Shown: piece after piece, positions 33,347 to 44,267 of the stretch | Layout: each line of letters opens with the position of its first letter | Position numbering within the stretch: position 1 is the first letter of the stretch | Assembly (NCBI GenBank): GCA_025331125.1 | Contig: JAOALB010000014.1 | Location: 1 to 64,000 of the forward strand | Direction: 5' to 3' | Source: Mycogone perniciosa | Lineage: Eukaryota > Ascomycota > Sordariomycetes > Hypocreales > Hypocreaceae | DNA length: 64,000 nt | The notes under the pieces: model-generated | Told to the model about the DNA's origin: nothing | What the model saw: the letters and a program-made list of their open reading frames with translations, nothing else | Database searches by the model: none | Program-made: the position numbers and the translations under genes

Positions 33347-34109
33347 CCTGGCCGCTGAGTGGGTGTTGAGAGAGGGAGGGGTATCAATGTAAAAGACTGA
33401 ACATAGAGGAGTGAAGTGAGAGGCATTGGATTATCAACGCGCATCAATGAACGATCATGACTCGGCACGTGAGTGAGCCGACAATACAAACAAATAATTA
33501 TACATACCTAAGGTACTACTAGTACTAGTGCACATCAAGTCACGCCTAATAATGAGCCCGTTTGTTTAATAATACTACAATATCACAGTTAATCAAACAA
33601 CAGTCACTCGAGGATGCGATACGAAGGACTTCATAAAACAGAACCTCGGCCCCAGAATCTAGCTCCACACAAATTAAATTGCATCAGCATCTTATCTGGG
33701 GGAGCCAGAGGGAGCAAGCAGCATTAACTCTCAGAAATCAGCCCTATTCAACAATTCATACAGACATGCCCTGCTATCCAACAGGACATCGGGCAATATA
33801 CTTCGTACTTCGTACGCAATAATAATAGCCGTATCCGTATCAACTATGGCCACTTGATCAACTAGTTCACCAACCGTTATTCAAGCTCACCTAGAACGTC
33901 ATTGTGTACGAAGTAGGCGATACAATCATCAACTCATTTGGTCGAGGCACTGCCCGAAGACATACTCCCCAAGGTAATTAAAAACAGCCACCATAAAAAG
34001 GTATACAAAGTCTCATACTCCCCATTCTCTCAACCCCACAAGCACCGCCAATGTTCTAAAGACACTGCCCTATGTTGCACCCTTACGCCACGCTTAACCT
34101 TTGCCATCT
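33347..34109. other. intergenic region, no gene seen
   Basis: The promoter of the C2H2 gene and the 3' flank of the Zn2Cys6 gene at 34110. It contains GTACTTCGTAC at 33805-33815 and a GTACGAAGTA word near 33907. Confidence 0.5.
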
Positions 34110-36910
34110 TCAAAACATCTCCCGCATGTGAGGAAAGACAGTTCCAGCCCCAGTTCCAGGTCCGTCCGCATGCCCAAACATGGCATTCCCAGAATCCGGG
34201 GAAGACAAATCGGTGTGGGTATGCTGAACGTGCTCCTGATCATTGCTTCCAAGTTGAAATCCATTGAGGCCAACGTACCCCTCAAAAATACGCGAAAGCT
34301 CACTCTGGATCCTGGCTCCATTATTAGTGATGGGAGTTTCTGGTCCATGTCCATGGCCATGTCCAGGTCCTTGCACCTGAACTTGTGCTTGCTGGTTGGG
34401 AGGCATTGGAAGGTTGTGGAACGGGGGTTGGCCCATAGAAATCGGATCCATGTGGCCCCTCGCAAGACCAATCATCCCCAGGGCTGCAGTGGAGTGAGGG
34501 TCATCATCTGGGTTGAGGCCAAACCGAGGAGCAACGTCCTTCAGTGATCTGATCGTCCGCCAGAAGCGTTGAGAGACATAGCTCTTGGCAGAGAGATCCT
34601 TGACCAAATCGAGGGCCATGTAGAATTCTTCGCGGCACACAGCACTAAAGCGCACCGGCGCATGTACGGAGGCAAGAAAGACAACAGATATAGCTGATGC
34701 GAGGAATTGGTGGTAGAATACTTGGGTCCTTCGGTACAGGTTCGTGGTACTGTTGAGGTGGTGGAGGTACTGGATGGTATCCTTGGCGAGATCAACGACA
34801 CGTTGCGCCTGTACAGGATTCGACATGATGCTGGTTGCGCTGTGTAGAATAGGAGTGTATAGCCATGTTCGAATCTGGCATATTGTCAGCCTGCTCCAGG
34901 TCACTTGGTGACCCTCCAATAACATACCTGATTGAGCCTCAAATAAGTCCATATCCTCAAACGTTGTAAATTATACGACGGAGTCGACGTCATTTGCTTT
35001 TCCTTGTCCCAATTCCGAACCTTGACCTCCTCTGGCACGGAGTCATACCACTGAAGAATCTCATGGTCAATGCGATCAATCTCTTCTTGGCGCAATTCTC
35101 GTGCGAGGACTGGGCCAAAGTGTGAGACTTGACGCCAGACTTTTGCGCCTATTCGAGAGTACGTAATCATGGCAACAAGATATGGATATTCTTCCTGAGA
35201 ACAAACAGTTAGTTTTCACGACATCAAGCTCATTCAAGTTACCACACGACTCACGGGCAAGGGCAATAGAGGGTCGATCTCCTCATCATGAATCGCATAC
35301 GGTAGCCCTGTCCCAAAAGCCCATCGTCGGTCCAACACGTACGCTGACCAGAAACTATTTAAAGCGTTCTTCCTTTCAGCCTCATTTTGTATGTTCATCA
35401 ATCCTCTCTTCTGGTGAATACCCAGCTCAATGCACAATCGTACCACCTGACCCATGACCCGCCAGGCAAGCACCTCCTCGCTCGACAGGAAGCGGTATCC
35501 AGCTAGGAGAGCCAGTAGGGGCAAGTTTGCGACGTCGCTCGAATCCGACATTAATTTGCGATTGATGACCCCCTCCATGCTTTCGTAAAGTTGGGTTGCC
35601 TTATCACTGTGTCCATGCCCCTCCACAACGAGCGCACAGCACATGACCATCTTGAGCTGTAAAGTCTTGTCGTCGTTGATAGCTTCTGGTGGCCGTTGGT
35701 TTCTGATAGATTCGAGATATGAGGCCAGAGTCTTGGCGTGAGAAATGACGGCTTGGATGTTGAGCACGGGGTACATGATTCCTATCTCATCCTCATGCAC
35801 TCGGCATAAGCGCACCATCTCGTCCTTGTCAAACTCAAGCAGTGGATCACAGGTTCCGCTGGGTAAGGGTATTGGCATATGGTCGTTGACTTCCAGCCCT
35901 TGATCCTCACTCTCATCGGCTGTTCTCCACCCCATGTTGGAAATTGTCTCCCTAGCCACGTCCAGACTGAATGCCATACTCGTAGGGCCCCGGAATGATC
36001 CTTGCTTGTCGTGTGATAGGCCCGGTCGTTGGGGAATAGACCCCGAGCTTTGTGACGGAGATGGCGCTACTGTGGAAGCTGGGCCCGTTAAGACGCGGTC
36101 ATTTGGGGGAGGCACAAGTCGCGATTCGCTCTGCATGGATTTGATGGTTTGATTAAGCCAATTGACCTCTTCCTGAAGGCGACTCAGCTGCACCGTGACA
36201 GTCTTGAACTCGTCCGAGTCCTTGAAGTTGGAGCAGCAATTGGGTGCGTAGAGACAGGCCAGATTGAGATTGCCGCATCGTTGACATGGCGTCTCGCCAT
36301 TGCATTTGATCTTGCGCCTTTTGCATTCATTGCTAGGTAGGGCCATGCGAGGTCAGCTCAGCTTGGACAAGCAGGGATCCGAAGGAGGATTGAGAAGGCC
36401 TAAGCGAGCCAAGGTCGGGCTTACCATGCGATGGAGATGTACTGGGCGCAAATTGGTCAGTCAAATTATTAATTCGGAATAGGCAATTCGATCGACACAC
36501 TCAACGTCGCATTCGCGCACTGCGCACCGCGCACCGCGCACCGCGATACCAACAAAGGCGGCATCGTAAGCACGCACCCGGTGCCTCCGGGCGACGCCAG
36601 CGTGTCGGACGCCAGCTTCGCAAGACAACAGACAGACAGACAAACAGAACAGACTCACCCGATTTCTCTTGCTTCGCGTCTGCTTTGCACCACCCGCGCT
36701 GTCATCGCCCATCTTCCTCTTGTTCGCATTGGCGGCAGAGTCGCCAGCCAGCGCGGAATTGTCTCCGAAGACAGCGGAACCCTCGCTCGTCTGCGGCCGT
36801 GGCTGCGGCGTCTCGTACGTGGCACTGGCAGCGGGAGAGTTGCTCAGAGAAGCAACTGGCGCCTGTGCGAGGTAGCGCAAGTCCGAGGCCTGCGTCTCGA
36901 TCTGCTCCAT
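34110..36910 (-). CDS. Zn2Cys6 fungal transcription factor with 17-nt microexon, 792 aa
   Basis: There are five exons: 36910-36659, 36441-36425, 36332-35255, 35194-34928 and 34874-34110. Exon 2 is only 17 nt and encodes YISIA plus part of a Cys. It is flanked by a GCGCCCAG acceptor and a GTAAGC donor and joins KRNR to CNECKRRKIKC in frame. This supplies the first Cys of the cluster Cys-x2-Cys-x6-Cys-x5-Cys-x2-Cys-x6-Cys (residues about 90-117). A short coiled coil follows (VQLSRLQEEVNWLNQTI), then the fungal-specific MHR domain (LLALLAGYRFLSSEEVLAWR, YVLDRRWAFGTGLPY), and a Gly-His/Gln-rich tail. It should be a nuclear activator or repressor. The nearest upstream gene is fumarylacetoacetase, 625 bp away on the same strand, so control of aromatic amino-acid catabolism is possible but unproven. 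Confidence 0.9.
36514..36545. repeat. short tandem repeat CGCGCAC-type in intron 1
   Basis: About four copies of a 7-8 base CGCGCAC unit inside the 217-bp first intron of the Zn2Cys6 gene at 34110-36910. That intron is three to four times longer than most introns in the window. Confidence 0.7.
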
Positions 36911-37534
36911 GTCGCGACGGCCACATGCGGCGGCAGCCTTGTTAGCCGGTCTCGTAGAAAAAGCATTACTTGAATTATCCGGACCAAAAAAAAAAAGAGA
37001 GGACGGACGGGATTCAGCCCATCCGCACCTTCAAGGGGGTCCCTCTCCCCTCCCGCCCCAGGAGAGCCGCGCGCCCACGTGACCTGTATGCACTACTGAA
37101 GCTGAGCTAAGCCTTCGCTTCGCCCTCCGTTCTTTTATTATTAGTACTACCTAGTATTAGGTAGTATCATCAGCAGGTCGGGTCCTTGTGCGCTCCGAAC
37201 TCAGGGCCGCTCACGCCAGCGTTACAAGACACGAGCGCGCTTAGCTGCTTCGGCGCTTTGTTGGCGGATTCCGGGCGTTGAGGCGCCCGCGAATCAGGTT
37301 AAAATCGGTGAGATGTCATTCATCAATTGCCGGGGGCTGATTGGATCATCAGCAGTGGGGGCCCCGGACCTCCGACATTTATTCCCGCCTCCGCAGCTTC
37401 TTCACAATGATCCATAATACTATTTTGACATGCAGACGTCTCATTCAAATCCTAATTACTAGCAGCTTTTATTCATATTCCGTATACGGAGTACTACTAC
37501 ATTCATTTGTTCGTTCATCATAGTGCGGAATCCA
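36911..37534. other. spacer between Zn2Cys6 gene and fumarylacetoacetase
   Basis: The promoter of the regulator and the 3' flank of fumarylacetoacetase. It contains a TATACGGAGTAC word near 37484. No gene is seen. Confidence 0.5.
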
Positions 37535-38901
37535 TCAAATAGTTGGCAGAATCTTGCCCTCGCACTCACCAAATCCCACTCGCACTCCGTCCTTCTCACA
37601 GAACCCCTTCATGATAATGCTATCACCGTCCTCAAGGAACCGACGCACTCCGCCCTTTGCTAGCTGAATCTCTACCTTTCCGCCCTGGGACATCTCCAAC
37701 ATACTGCCGAGAGTGTGAGGCTCTGTGCCACTGATGGTGCCGGTACCCAGGAAATCTCCCGCCCGGAGGGGACATCCGCCAAGAGTGTGATGAGCAATCA
37801 TCTGCGGGAACGACCAGATGAGATTTCGGGAGCTCGTCTTGGAAAGATTTACATGGTCTCCTCCCTCGGCTGCAGTCGCATCTATGTTAGCAAAAACCCC
37901 ACTAACAAAGGGGCTGGCATGAACAAAAGTCGGGTTTACTTACTCGTAAGGTTGACTTCAAGGTTAATGTCAAGAACGCTGTCCTTCCGTGCCTCCTTGA
38001 GGTAGTCTTGCACAGGGGTATCAAGAGTCCGTGTTGGCTCGGCTCGGAAAGGCTCCAGTGCATCCGCAAGCACAACCCAAGGGCTGATGGTAGAGCCAAA
38101 GTTCTTGCCGTTGAATGGTCCAAGAGGAACATACTCCCAGGCCTGGATATCGCGAGCACTCCAGTCGTTCAAGAGCACATATCCGAAGATGTACTCTTCG
38201 GCCTTGGTGATATCAATCGGCTCGCCCATGTTGTTGGGCTTGCAGATGAAGCATCCGAGCTCCAGCTCGTAGTCGAGTCTGCGGCAGGGTCCTGTTGTCG
38301 GTTGCTTAGGAGTCGCCGCTGGGTTCAGCAAGATCTGACCGCGGGGTCGACGGATAGGCGTTCCGGATACCACAATGCTGGAGGAGCGGCCATGGTAGCC
38401 AACGGGCAGGTGAGTGTAGTTTGGCTGCATGGCATTGTCGGGCCCTCGGAACAAGACGCCAACGTTGTAGGCATGATTGTAGCCAGCATAGAAGTCGGTA
38501 TAATCGCCAATCTGCATTGGCAGGTGCATCTTGACCTTGTCCGCTGGGATCAACGCCTTCTGCCTGAGCACCTCGTTATCCTTAAGGATTCCAGACAGAT
38601 CGGTCGTCTCAACAAGCAGGCTTCGGAGGTCATCTCTCACAGCTCGATGAACTTGGCGGCCAAGCTCGGCGAACGCATTGAGAGTGGTTTGGCCGAACAC
38701 TCTCTCGATATCACGGATCGAGCTCAAATGCTTCTTGGCTTGATCATCAGCAGCGAGCGCCTTCAAATCCAGGACGAAGTCGCCAATCCGGACACCAACG
38801 CGGGGCTGAGAGTCGCTATCTGAGAAGATGCCAAACGGCAGATTGTGGACGGAGAAGTCACCGTTTGCGTCCGATGGAACCCAGGAGGCGATTGGAGCCA
38901 T
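37535..38901 (-). CDS. fahA: fumarylacetoacetase
   Basis: This enzyme hydrolyses fumarylacetoacetate to fumarate and acetoacetate, the last step of tyrosine degradation, in the cytosol. There are two exons, 38901-37944 and 37881-37535. The 62-bp intron (GTAAGT donor, CTAACATAG acceptor) is in phase 1. The product is about 434 residues, normal for the family. The ATG at 38901 (MAPIASWVPSDANGDFSVHN) matches the usual N-terminus; in-frame codons further upstream look like leader. Family landmarks are present. DYTDFYAGYNHAYNVGVLF carries the metal-binding Asp and catalytic His. GYHGRSSSIVVSGTPIRRP, LDYELELGCFI (two metal Glu residues) and NDWSARDIQAWEY also match, as do FNGKNFGSTISPWVV and the C-terminal GTGTISG. 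The homogentisate dioxygenase gene lies about 34 kb to the left on the same strand. The maleylacetoacetate isomerase that should link them is not in the window. Confidence 0.96.
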
Positions 38902-39669
38902 GATTTCGACTGTTTCTTGAATTTCTGTTTTCTTCCACAATAGTTTTTGTGTTTTGCAAGTTTGTTCATCTTCAGCAGCTTCGAGCTGCAAGCTTTCAAA
39001 GCTCGGCTTTGAAGTGGGGTGCACGGCAGCTGGCGGAATCCGTCCCGCCTAGTGGGGAGACCGATGAAAGCCGATTCCGTAAACTTCGGATTCGCATCTG
39101 CTGTTGTCGCTTCCGATTGCGAGGTTAATAATACCCGGTATGAAGTAGTTCGTGATTGATAATCATGCGCTTTGTACGAAGTATTAATCCTCCGTACCAC
39201 AATCTATTGGCTAGCTACTCAACTTACTATAGACCCTCATCAGTCAGCACACTAGACATCCCGTATTGATTGCCTCGCAACCGGACTGTCAGTTAGACCG
39301 TGGCTGATTTAGTTTCTTCTCGATTGTGATTAATATTGCTGTGCTTTGCAATTGCTAGCACATATACCCAGGTGGTTGATCCAGCGCGATACATCGCCCA
39401 GTGGCCCAGGCTCTCGTTAGGTGTTCTTGCATCTAAATCGTACAGACGCAGATCTGCCTGGAAGCTGCAGTTGATTCCAAGCAGAGAACAGCATCGTAGA
39501 ACCAGCTTAGTTGCACTGATGTAGGATAATTAATGCTTCACATTTTTTTCATGATACATGAGGAAGAAACTGAAAACATGCCCCATTTTATTCTCCAAGA
39601 TACCAGGCTGTGAATCCCTTCAGCCCCTTCTACATACATGTACAGAAAAAACATCGACGGCTTTTATGC
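38902..39669. other. promoter side of fumarylacetoacetase and 3' flank of BFR2
   Basis: No gene is supported. It contains a GTACGAAGTATTA word near 39175. Confidence 0.45.
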
Positions 39670-41376
39670 TCATCTGAATAGTCGCAGGCCCTCACCCTCC
39701 TTGTTATTATACAAGGCCCCCATCTCATCATCATCCTCACTCTCATCCTCGTTCAACTCCATCTTCTGTCCAAACAGGTTTCCAAAGAATCGCTCAATCG
39801 CATCCTGCTCCCACGATCGCCTGTCTTCAGGGGCCATGAAGTTCTGTAGCTTCTCGTGTATCGTGAAGCGCATCTTTCTGCCTTTGCTTGCCTTCCTATC
39901 CACAACTTTTCGTGTCTTGGCCTCCTTGTTTGCGGTAAGCATCACGGATGCCACGGCACTTGACTGCTCTGCCGTTGTTTCAACCGTTCGCTGATCCACA
40001 AGCTCTTTCAGAAGCAGTTGGTAAAAGTCGGCATCATCATAAATATCTTCACTCTCGGTCGTCTTCGTAGCAGCCTGAGCCGGGGCACATGATCGAGGGA
40101 CCCGTGTGCGTTTGACAAGCCGGCTTTCGGGATTGGAGAGCTGCTCTTGCAGGGCGTGGATGAGCGTCTTTGGTTTTGTGCCAAGCTTGTTCGGTGCTGC
40201 TACAGTAACGCTTTGGACTTTGCGTGACCACTTTTCCAGTCTGTCCTCGCGGAATTTCAGAGACCTCTGGTCCTCCTCCTGGATCTGCTCCCATATCTGC
40301 TCGTTTGACAAAGAGCCCTCAATTCCCCGCTTCCTCTTGGTGCCAATAGCAGTTGGTGGCGCCAGGTTTTCCCTGAGACCGCTTATAGTGTTCAGCAGCT
40401 TGATAGCGGCCTCTTCAGCGGCCTCGTACGCCTCCGCCTCGATATTCGAGTCAGCCTCCAAAGTCGGGAACGTGTTTGCAGCAACAAGAGCCTTTTGCAG
40501 TCGGATGCGCATGTTTAGTAGTCCATCGTAGATTTTCCTCTGCTGTTGGATAGCGACTCCCTTCTTGACTTCAGCTTGATTTGAGGGTTGCCCTAGAGAA
40601 GGTTTGGCGTCCTCCTTTGTGGACTCTTCATCTTCATCGCTGTTCGAGTCATCTTCATCTTGGCTCTCATCGTCCCCACTTTGCGATTCACCGTCGATGT
40701 CGTCCTCATCTTCGTCTGAGGTATTGCCACCATCAACCAAACTGTCAAGGCCGTCGTCCATATCGTCATCTTCATCGGAGTCATTAAGCTCTACTCCGCT
40801 CATGTCTTCATCACTCAGCTCTTCTTGGTCAGAAGACATGAAGTCCGCTGCAGTTGCTCTCTTCCCCTTGAGCTTTTTTGGCTTTGAGCTACCCCGGAAG
40901 ACGAAGCCATCGAGACGCTCCGCATCAGATTCGGCGAGCGCATTGTCGCTTTCAATCTCTGAATCGCTAGCTTCGATTGTATCGGCTTCTAGATCCGCTG
41001 TTTCCGGGTCATCATACTCTATACCATCGCTAGAGTTATCTTCGTCCTCATCCTCATCTTCGTCGTCCTCGCTCTCGCCTTCCAGAGCTTGTCGAGAAAC
41101 TCGAGATCCTCGATATTGACGTCCAAGAGACAGACCCTCCTTCCCTCGGAGCTTGCTTTTCCCTACTGTCACGTAGTGTTCTGTGCCAGCGTTCTCATCC
41201 TCGCTCAATCCGCTTCCGCTGCCATGATCACTGTCGTGACCATTGGCTTCAGGATCGTAATCTAAAGAGCAATTAGCAAGAAAAGCCCAGGAGGTAGGAT
41301 TGCACAATTGAATACCTTTTGCAAGCTTCTCATCCGGGTCTTGAAATTCCCTTGCGCGTCCCTTTGCTTTGGCCAT
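39670..41376 (-). CDS. BFR2: Bfr2/AATF ribosome biogenesis protein
   Basis: Bfr2 (AATF/Che-1 in animals) is a nucleolar component of the small-subunit processome needed for early 18S rRNA maturation. There are two exons, 41376-41316 and 41261-39670. The 54-bp intron (GTATTC donor, CTCTTTAG acceptor) is in phase 1, giving about 550 residues. The ATG at 41376 gives MAKAKGRAREFQDPDEKLAK, the expected N-terminus. A very acidic region with repeated Asp/Glu/Ser runs covers residues about 35-260. The AATF leucine-zipper-like domain follows (QQQRKIYDGLLNMRIRLQKA). Then come EQIWEQIQEEDQRSLKFRED and VVDRKASKGRKMRFTIHEKL, the conserved TRAUB C-terminal domain (YDDADFYQLLLKEL; KLQNFMAPEDRRSWEQDAIE). It is divergent from IND1, with 390 bp between the start codons. 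Confidence 0.92.
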   Translation of the reverse strand: MAKAKGRAREFQDPDEKLAKGIQLCNPTSWAFLANCSLDYDPEANGHDSDHGSGSGLSEDENAGTEHYVTVGKSKLRGKEGLSLGRQYRGSRVSRQALEGESEDDEDEDEDEDNSSDGIEYDDPETADLEADTIEASDSEIESDNALAESDAERLDGFVFRGSSKPKKLKGKRATAADFMSSDQEELSDEDMSGVELNDSDEDDDMDDGLDSLVDGGNTSDEDEDDIDGESQSGDDESQDEDDSNSDEDEESTKEDAKPSLGQPSNQAEVKKGVAIQQQRKIYDGLLNMRIRLQKALVAANTFPTLEADSNIEAEAYEAAEEAAIKLLNTISGLRENLAPPTAIGTKRKRGIEGSLSNEQIWEQIQEEDQRSLKFREDRLEKWSRKVQSVTVAAPNKLGTKPKTLIHALQEQLSNPESRLVKRTRVPRSCAPAQAATKTTESEDIYDDADFYQLLLKELVDQRTVETTAEQSSAVASVMLTANKEAKTRKVVDRKASKGRKMRFTIHEKLQNFMAPEDRRSWEQDAIERFFGNLFGQKMELNEDESEDDDEMGALYNNKEGEGLRLFR

Positions 41377-41766
41377 TTCGGCGTTCACGTTATGTTATGG
41401 ATTGAAAGCTGTCGAAGGCCCCACGTTTGGGGAATTTTTCTGCCGTTATGGGAGAGGTTCGCATGTCGGAACTTTTAGGCGGTGGGTGACGGCAGAAAAT
41501 AGTATGCTGCTAAAATCCACAGTATAAGTATAGCCATTGCTGTGGGTCTCTCAGCACAGTACCGAATCGAGCACTATCTCGAGCTCAATTCGGCTCTTCA
41601 TGCACTTCATCTCTCCTAATTGCTTGAAACCCATTCTCAAGAGTCGTTGGTTTTGAGTCAGTTCTTCTCGCCTTGTCAACACAAACGGTCAAACGGCACT
41701 TCAGTCCTCCAGGCTTTAAGTTTGCCACATTCAAGCTGTAGCATGTATCTGTAATAGCTCTCCAAA
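41377..41766. promoter_or_regulatory. divergent promoter between BFR2 and IND1
   Basis: 390 bp separate two outward-facing start codons, so both promoters must lie here or overlap into the transcribed regions. No TATA box or other named site was recognised. Confidence 0.5.
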
Positions 41767-42882
41767 ATGCAAACCACACCAACTCGCCTGTTCCGAACGT
41801 TACAGGCCCTCTATCATGAAAACCCACTGGTCGGCCTCAGCTATTCCGAGACCCATGGAATCCAATTGACCGTTTTCTAGGGTCTTCCTCGATCAGGCAC
41901 TCCGCCCAGTTGGCCAAGGCGCCCTCAAAGACGGAAGATTGCAGGCGTAAATAAAGTCATTGCCGTATCCTCGGCCAAGGGCGGCGTCGGAAAGAGTACA
42001 GTTGCAGGTATGCAACCATTTCATTAAGTAGTTCCAAGCCAGTTTCAACGTCTCATGGGTGAAATAGCAAATCTATCACTAGCATTTGCGAAACTCGGCT
42101 TCCGCTCAGGAATACTGGACACGGATATCTTCGGTCCTTCCATTCCCACTCTTTTCAACCTGTCAGGAGAACCCAGGTTATCAAGCAGTAAGTAATGTAT
42201 CATCTACAGTAAGAAACATGACATGCTTACACCATTGAAGATAACCAACTGGTGCCTCTTACAAACTACGGTGTCAAGACTATGTCGATGGGTTATCTTG
42301 TGGGCGAGAGCGCGCCGGTAGTATGGCGGGGGCCCATGGTCATGAAAGCTATTCAACAGCTTCTTCATGAAGTCGACTGGGGCGGTCTGGACATTCTTGT
42401 GCTAGATTTGCCACCTGGAACAGGAGATACACAGTTGACAATAACTCAGCAAGTCATTTTGGATGGTAGGCATCCCAATACTTTTCATCCATAGTTAGAA
42501 CAAGGGAACAGGCACTAACATCATACCAGGCTCCGTCATCGTCACAACACCACACACACTCGCAACCAAGGATGCAATCAAAGGTATCAACATGTTCAAG
42601 ACAGTTGACGTCAACATTCTGGGCCTAGTGCAGAACATGTCGTTGTTCAATTGCCCCCATTGCCACAACGATACTCATGTATTTGGATCAAACAAGAGGG
42701 TCAAGAAGCTATGCGAGGAGCATGAGATTGACTTCCTAGGCGATATCCCACTGCATCCCAACATCGGAGATGATGGGGACAGAGGCAAGCCAACAGTAGT
42801 GGCTGAACCGACCAGCGAAAGAGCATCTGCATTTCTTGAGATAGCAAAAACGATCTGTCCCCAGATTGATCTGAGTAGTTAA
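41767..42882 (+). CDS. IND1: Ind1/NUBPL-type Fe-S scaffold P-loop ATPase
   Basis: Ind1 is a mitochondrial Mrp/NBP35-family protein that assists Fe-S insertion into respiratory complex I. There are five exons: 41767-41829, 41881-42007, 42068-42187, 42241-42465 and 42530-42882. All introns are 51-64 bp and GT...AG. The spliced product is about 295 residues. The Arg-rich N-terminus (MQTTPTRLFRTLQALYHENP) suits a mitochondrial presequence. The deviant Walker A is SSAKGGVGKSTVA, split by an intron after Ala. ILDTDIFGPSIPTLF, VWRGPMVMKAIQQLLHEVDW and LDLPPGTGDTQLTI are family signatures. The metal-binding CPHC pair lies in MSLFNCPHCHND. No introns or frames are broken. The first intron (41830-41880, GTCGGC donor) is inferred because it removes divergent text and joins YHENPL to GLPRSGTP. 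It shares a promoter with BFR2. Confidence 0.92.
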
Positions 42883-43273
42883 GGCAAGGATCACGTCAAC
42901 AACTTCATGTACAAACAATATTGCGAGTGGACGAGCTTTTCGTTGTGACAGATAGAAACTCGTCAAGCCGTGAAACCTATCGTCTTGACTTAGCAATTCA
43001 TTTCCAGTCCCGAAAGGGGCTTATCGTTTGACTAAACGTCTGGTTTTCTGCCAAATTTCCAAATGAACCCTCCACGCCGTTAAATCCTATATACGGGAAA
43101 TTCGTGACGGTTCAAACATCTGGTATGAATTCCAGTTACGCAAACGTTAGCCTCCGCCATTGTTAAACACAAGGCATATTACCGAAGAAAACAGTCCATC
43201 CGGTGCTCCCTAACGCCCTTAGCATGACATCGTATCCGTTGCTATTGCCGATCTGTCTCAAAGAGACGAGCCA
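42883..43273. other. convergent 3' spacer
   Basis: 391 bp between the tail-to-tail IND1 and Tudor-protein genes. Nothing beyond 3' untranslated sequence is expected or seen. Confidence 0.5.
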
Positions 43274-44267
43274 TTAGTCTAGATCTTCGTTCACTTGGTA
43301 GACGTGTCGGCTTCTGGTGGGATCCCTGCTCATGGCCTTGCCAGAGCCGGTGAATCCAACTAAGTAGTCCACAGTTAGCTGTTTGATCTTACGGGTTCCT
43401 AGTTGCTGCAATGAATTACCTCTGCCATGGATTCCGTCAGGCGTGCGGAACATGCTGTCCTTCTTGTTGGATTTACCAAACTTGGACTTGGCGTTGAAGT
43501 CTTGCCACTTCGACTTGCCAGCCTCCAGCTCCTTGTTTGCTTTGATCTTCTTCGGCTTGGGAGGCTTCGCAGAATCCTTCTGCGCCTCGGCCTCTTTCTT
43601 CGCCTCTGGATAGATCGTAGCGCCAGCCGAGGAGACAACGCCCGGGGCAGGAGGAGTGGCTACTGGTGGGGTGGTGGTCGTAGCGGGAGGGCCGTCGGCT
43701 TTTCTCTTGTTCGAGATGGGTCGGATATCGCGCGATCTCAACGTCTCTGTAGTATCGTAAGTCTTGAACTTGACGATGTAGATTGGATCGATGGACGATC
43801 CGGTGATCGAAGTGATTCTGGCCGGGTAGAAGGCCTTGTCACCAGATACCCATTTCGCGAGAACGTTGTCGTTGACTTGGTAGTTCACCAGAGGCTCCTC
43901 CTTCTCTTCAACCGGCGTGTTAGCCTTTTTGAAGGCAGGATGGTTCTCGCGGGACCACTTCGCCGGCTCTGCAGCTGGGGTCGAGGCGGGTTGTTTCGCG
44001 GCAGCGGCGGGCTTGGGCGCTTGCTTTGCCTTGAGCTCAGCGATGTTTTCATCCAAGAGGTCAATGAAGTTTTTCAACTCTTCCTGAAGTGCATGGAGCT
44101 CGCCATTATCCGGGTCATCTCGGATTTGAGTGGCAACGAGATCCAACTGTGTTACGTCGAGTCAGTCGCGGTTTGGGGCGAGATATCGCAGCGGGATTAG
44201 CTAGGCTCATCCTTACTTGATCCTGGTACAGTTTCTTCTCATCTTCAAGGCCGGCAAGAGAAGACAT
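43274..44267 (-). CDS. Tudor-domain splicing factor, Spf30/SMNDC1-like
   Basis: There are three exons: 44267-44217, 44146-43420 and 43359-43274. The introns are 70 bp (GTAAGG donor, phase 0) and 60 bp (GTAATT donor, phase 1). The product is about 287 residues. The N-terminus is helical (LQEELKNFIDLLDENIAELK), followed by an Ala/Pro linker. A Tudor domain at residues about 105-165 reads NDNVLAKWVSGDKAFYPARI, then ITGSSIDPIYIVKF and TETLRSRDIRP. The conserved end is KKDSMFRTPDGIHGRVGFTG and KAMSRDPTRSRHVY, as in fission yeast Spf30 and human SMNDC1. Those are nuclear proteins that bind symmetrically dimethylated arginines and act in spliceosome assembly. The end motif separates it from SAGA subunit Sgf29, which has a tandem Tudor. 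The assignment is good; function is by family. Confidence 0.87.

Noticed and set aside
34094..34547. Frames on both strands over the tail of the Zn2Cys6 gene
   Set aside because: The Gly-His-Gln-rich coding tail opens several shadow frames; the spliced regulator explains the region.
36514..36545. CGCGCAC repeat considered as a CRISPR-like or regulatory array
   Set aside because: Units are only 7-8 bases with no spacers, inside an intron; a simple tandem repeat.
38008..38823. 271-codon rightward frame over fumarylacetoacetase
   Set aside because: Antisense shadow of a well-conserved enzyme gene; no independent domain.
43427..44200. 257-codon rightward frame over the Tudor-domain gene
   Set aside because: Antisense shadow; Leu/Arg/Gly-rich text typical of reversed Ala/Pro/Lys coding DNA.
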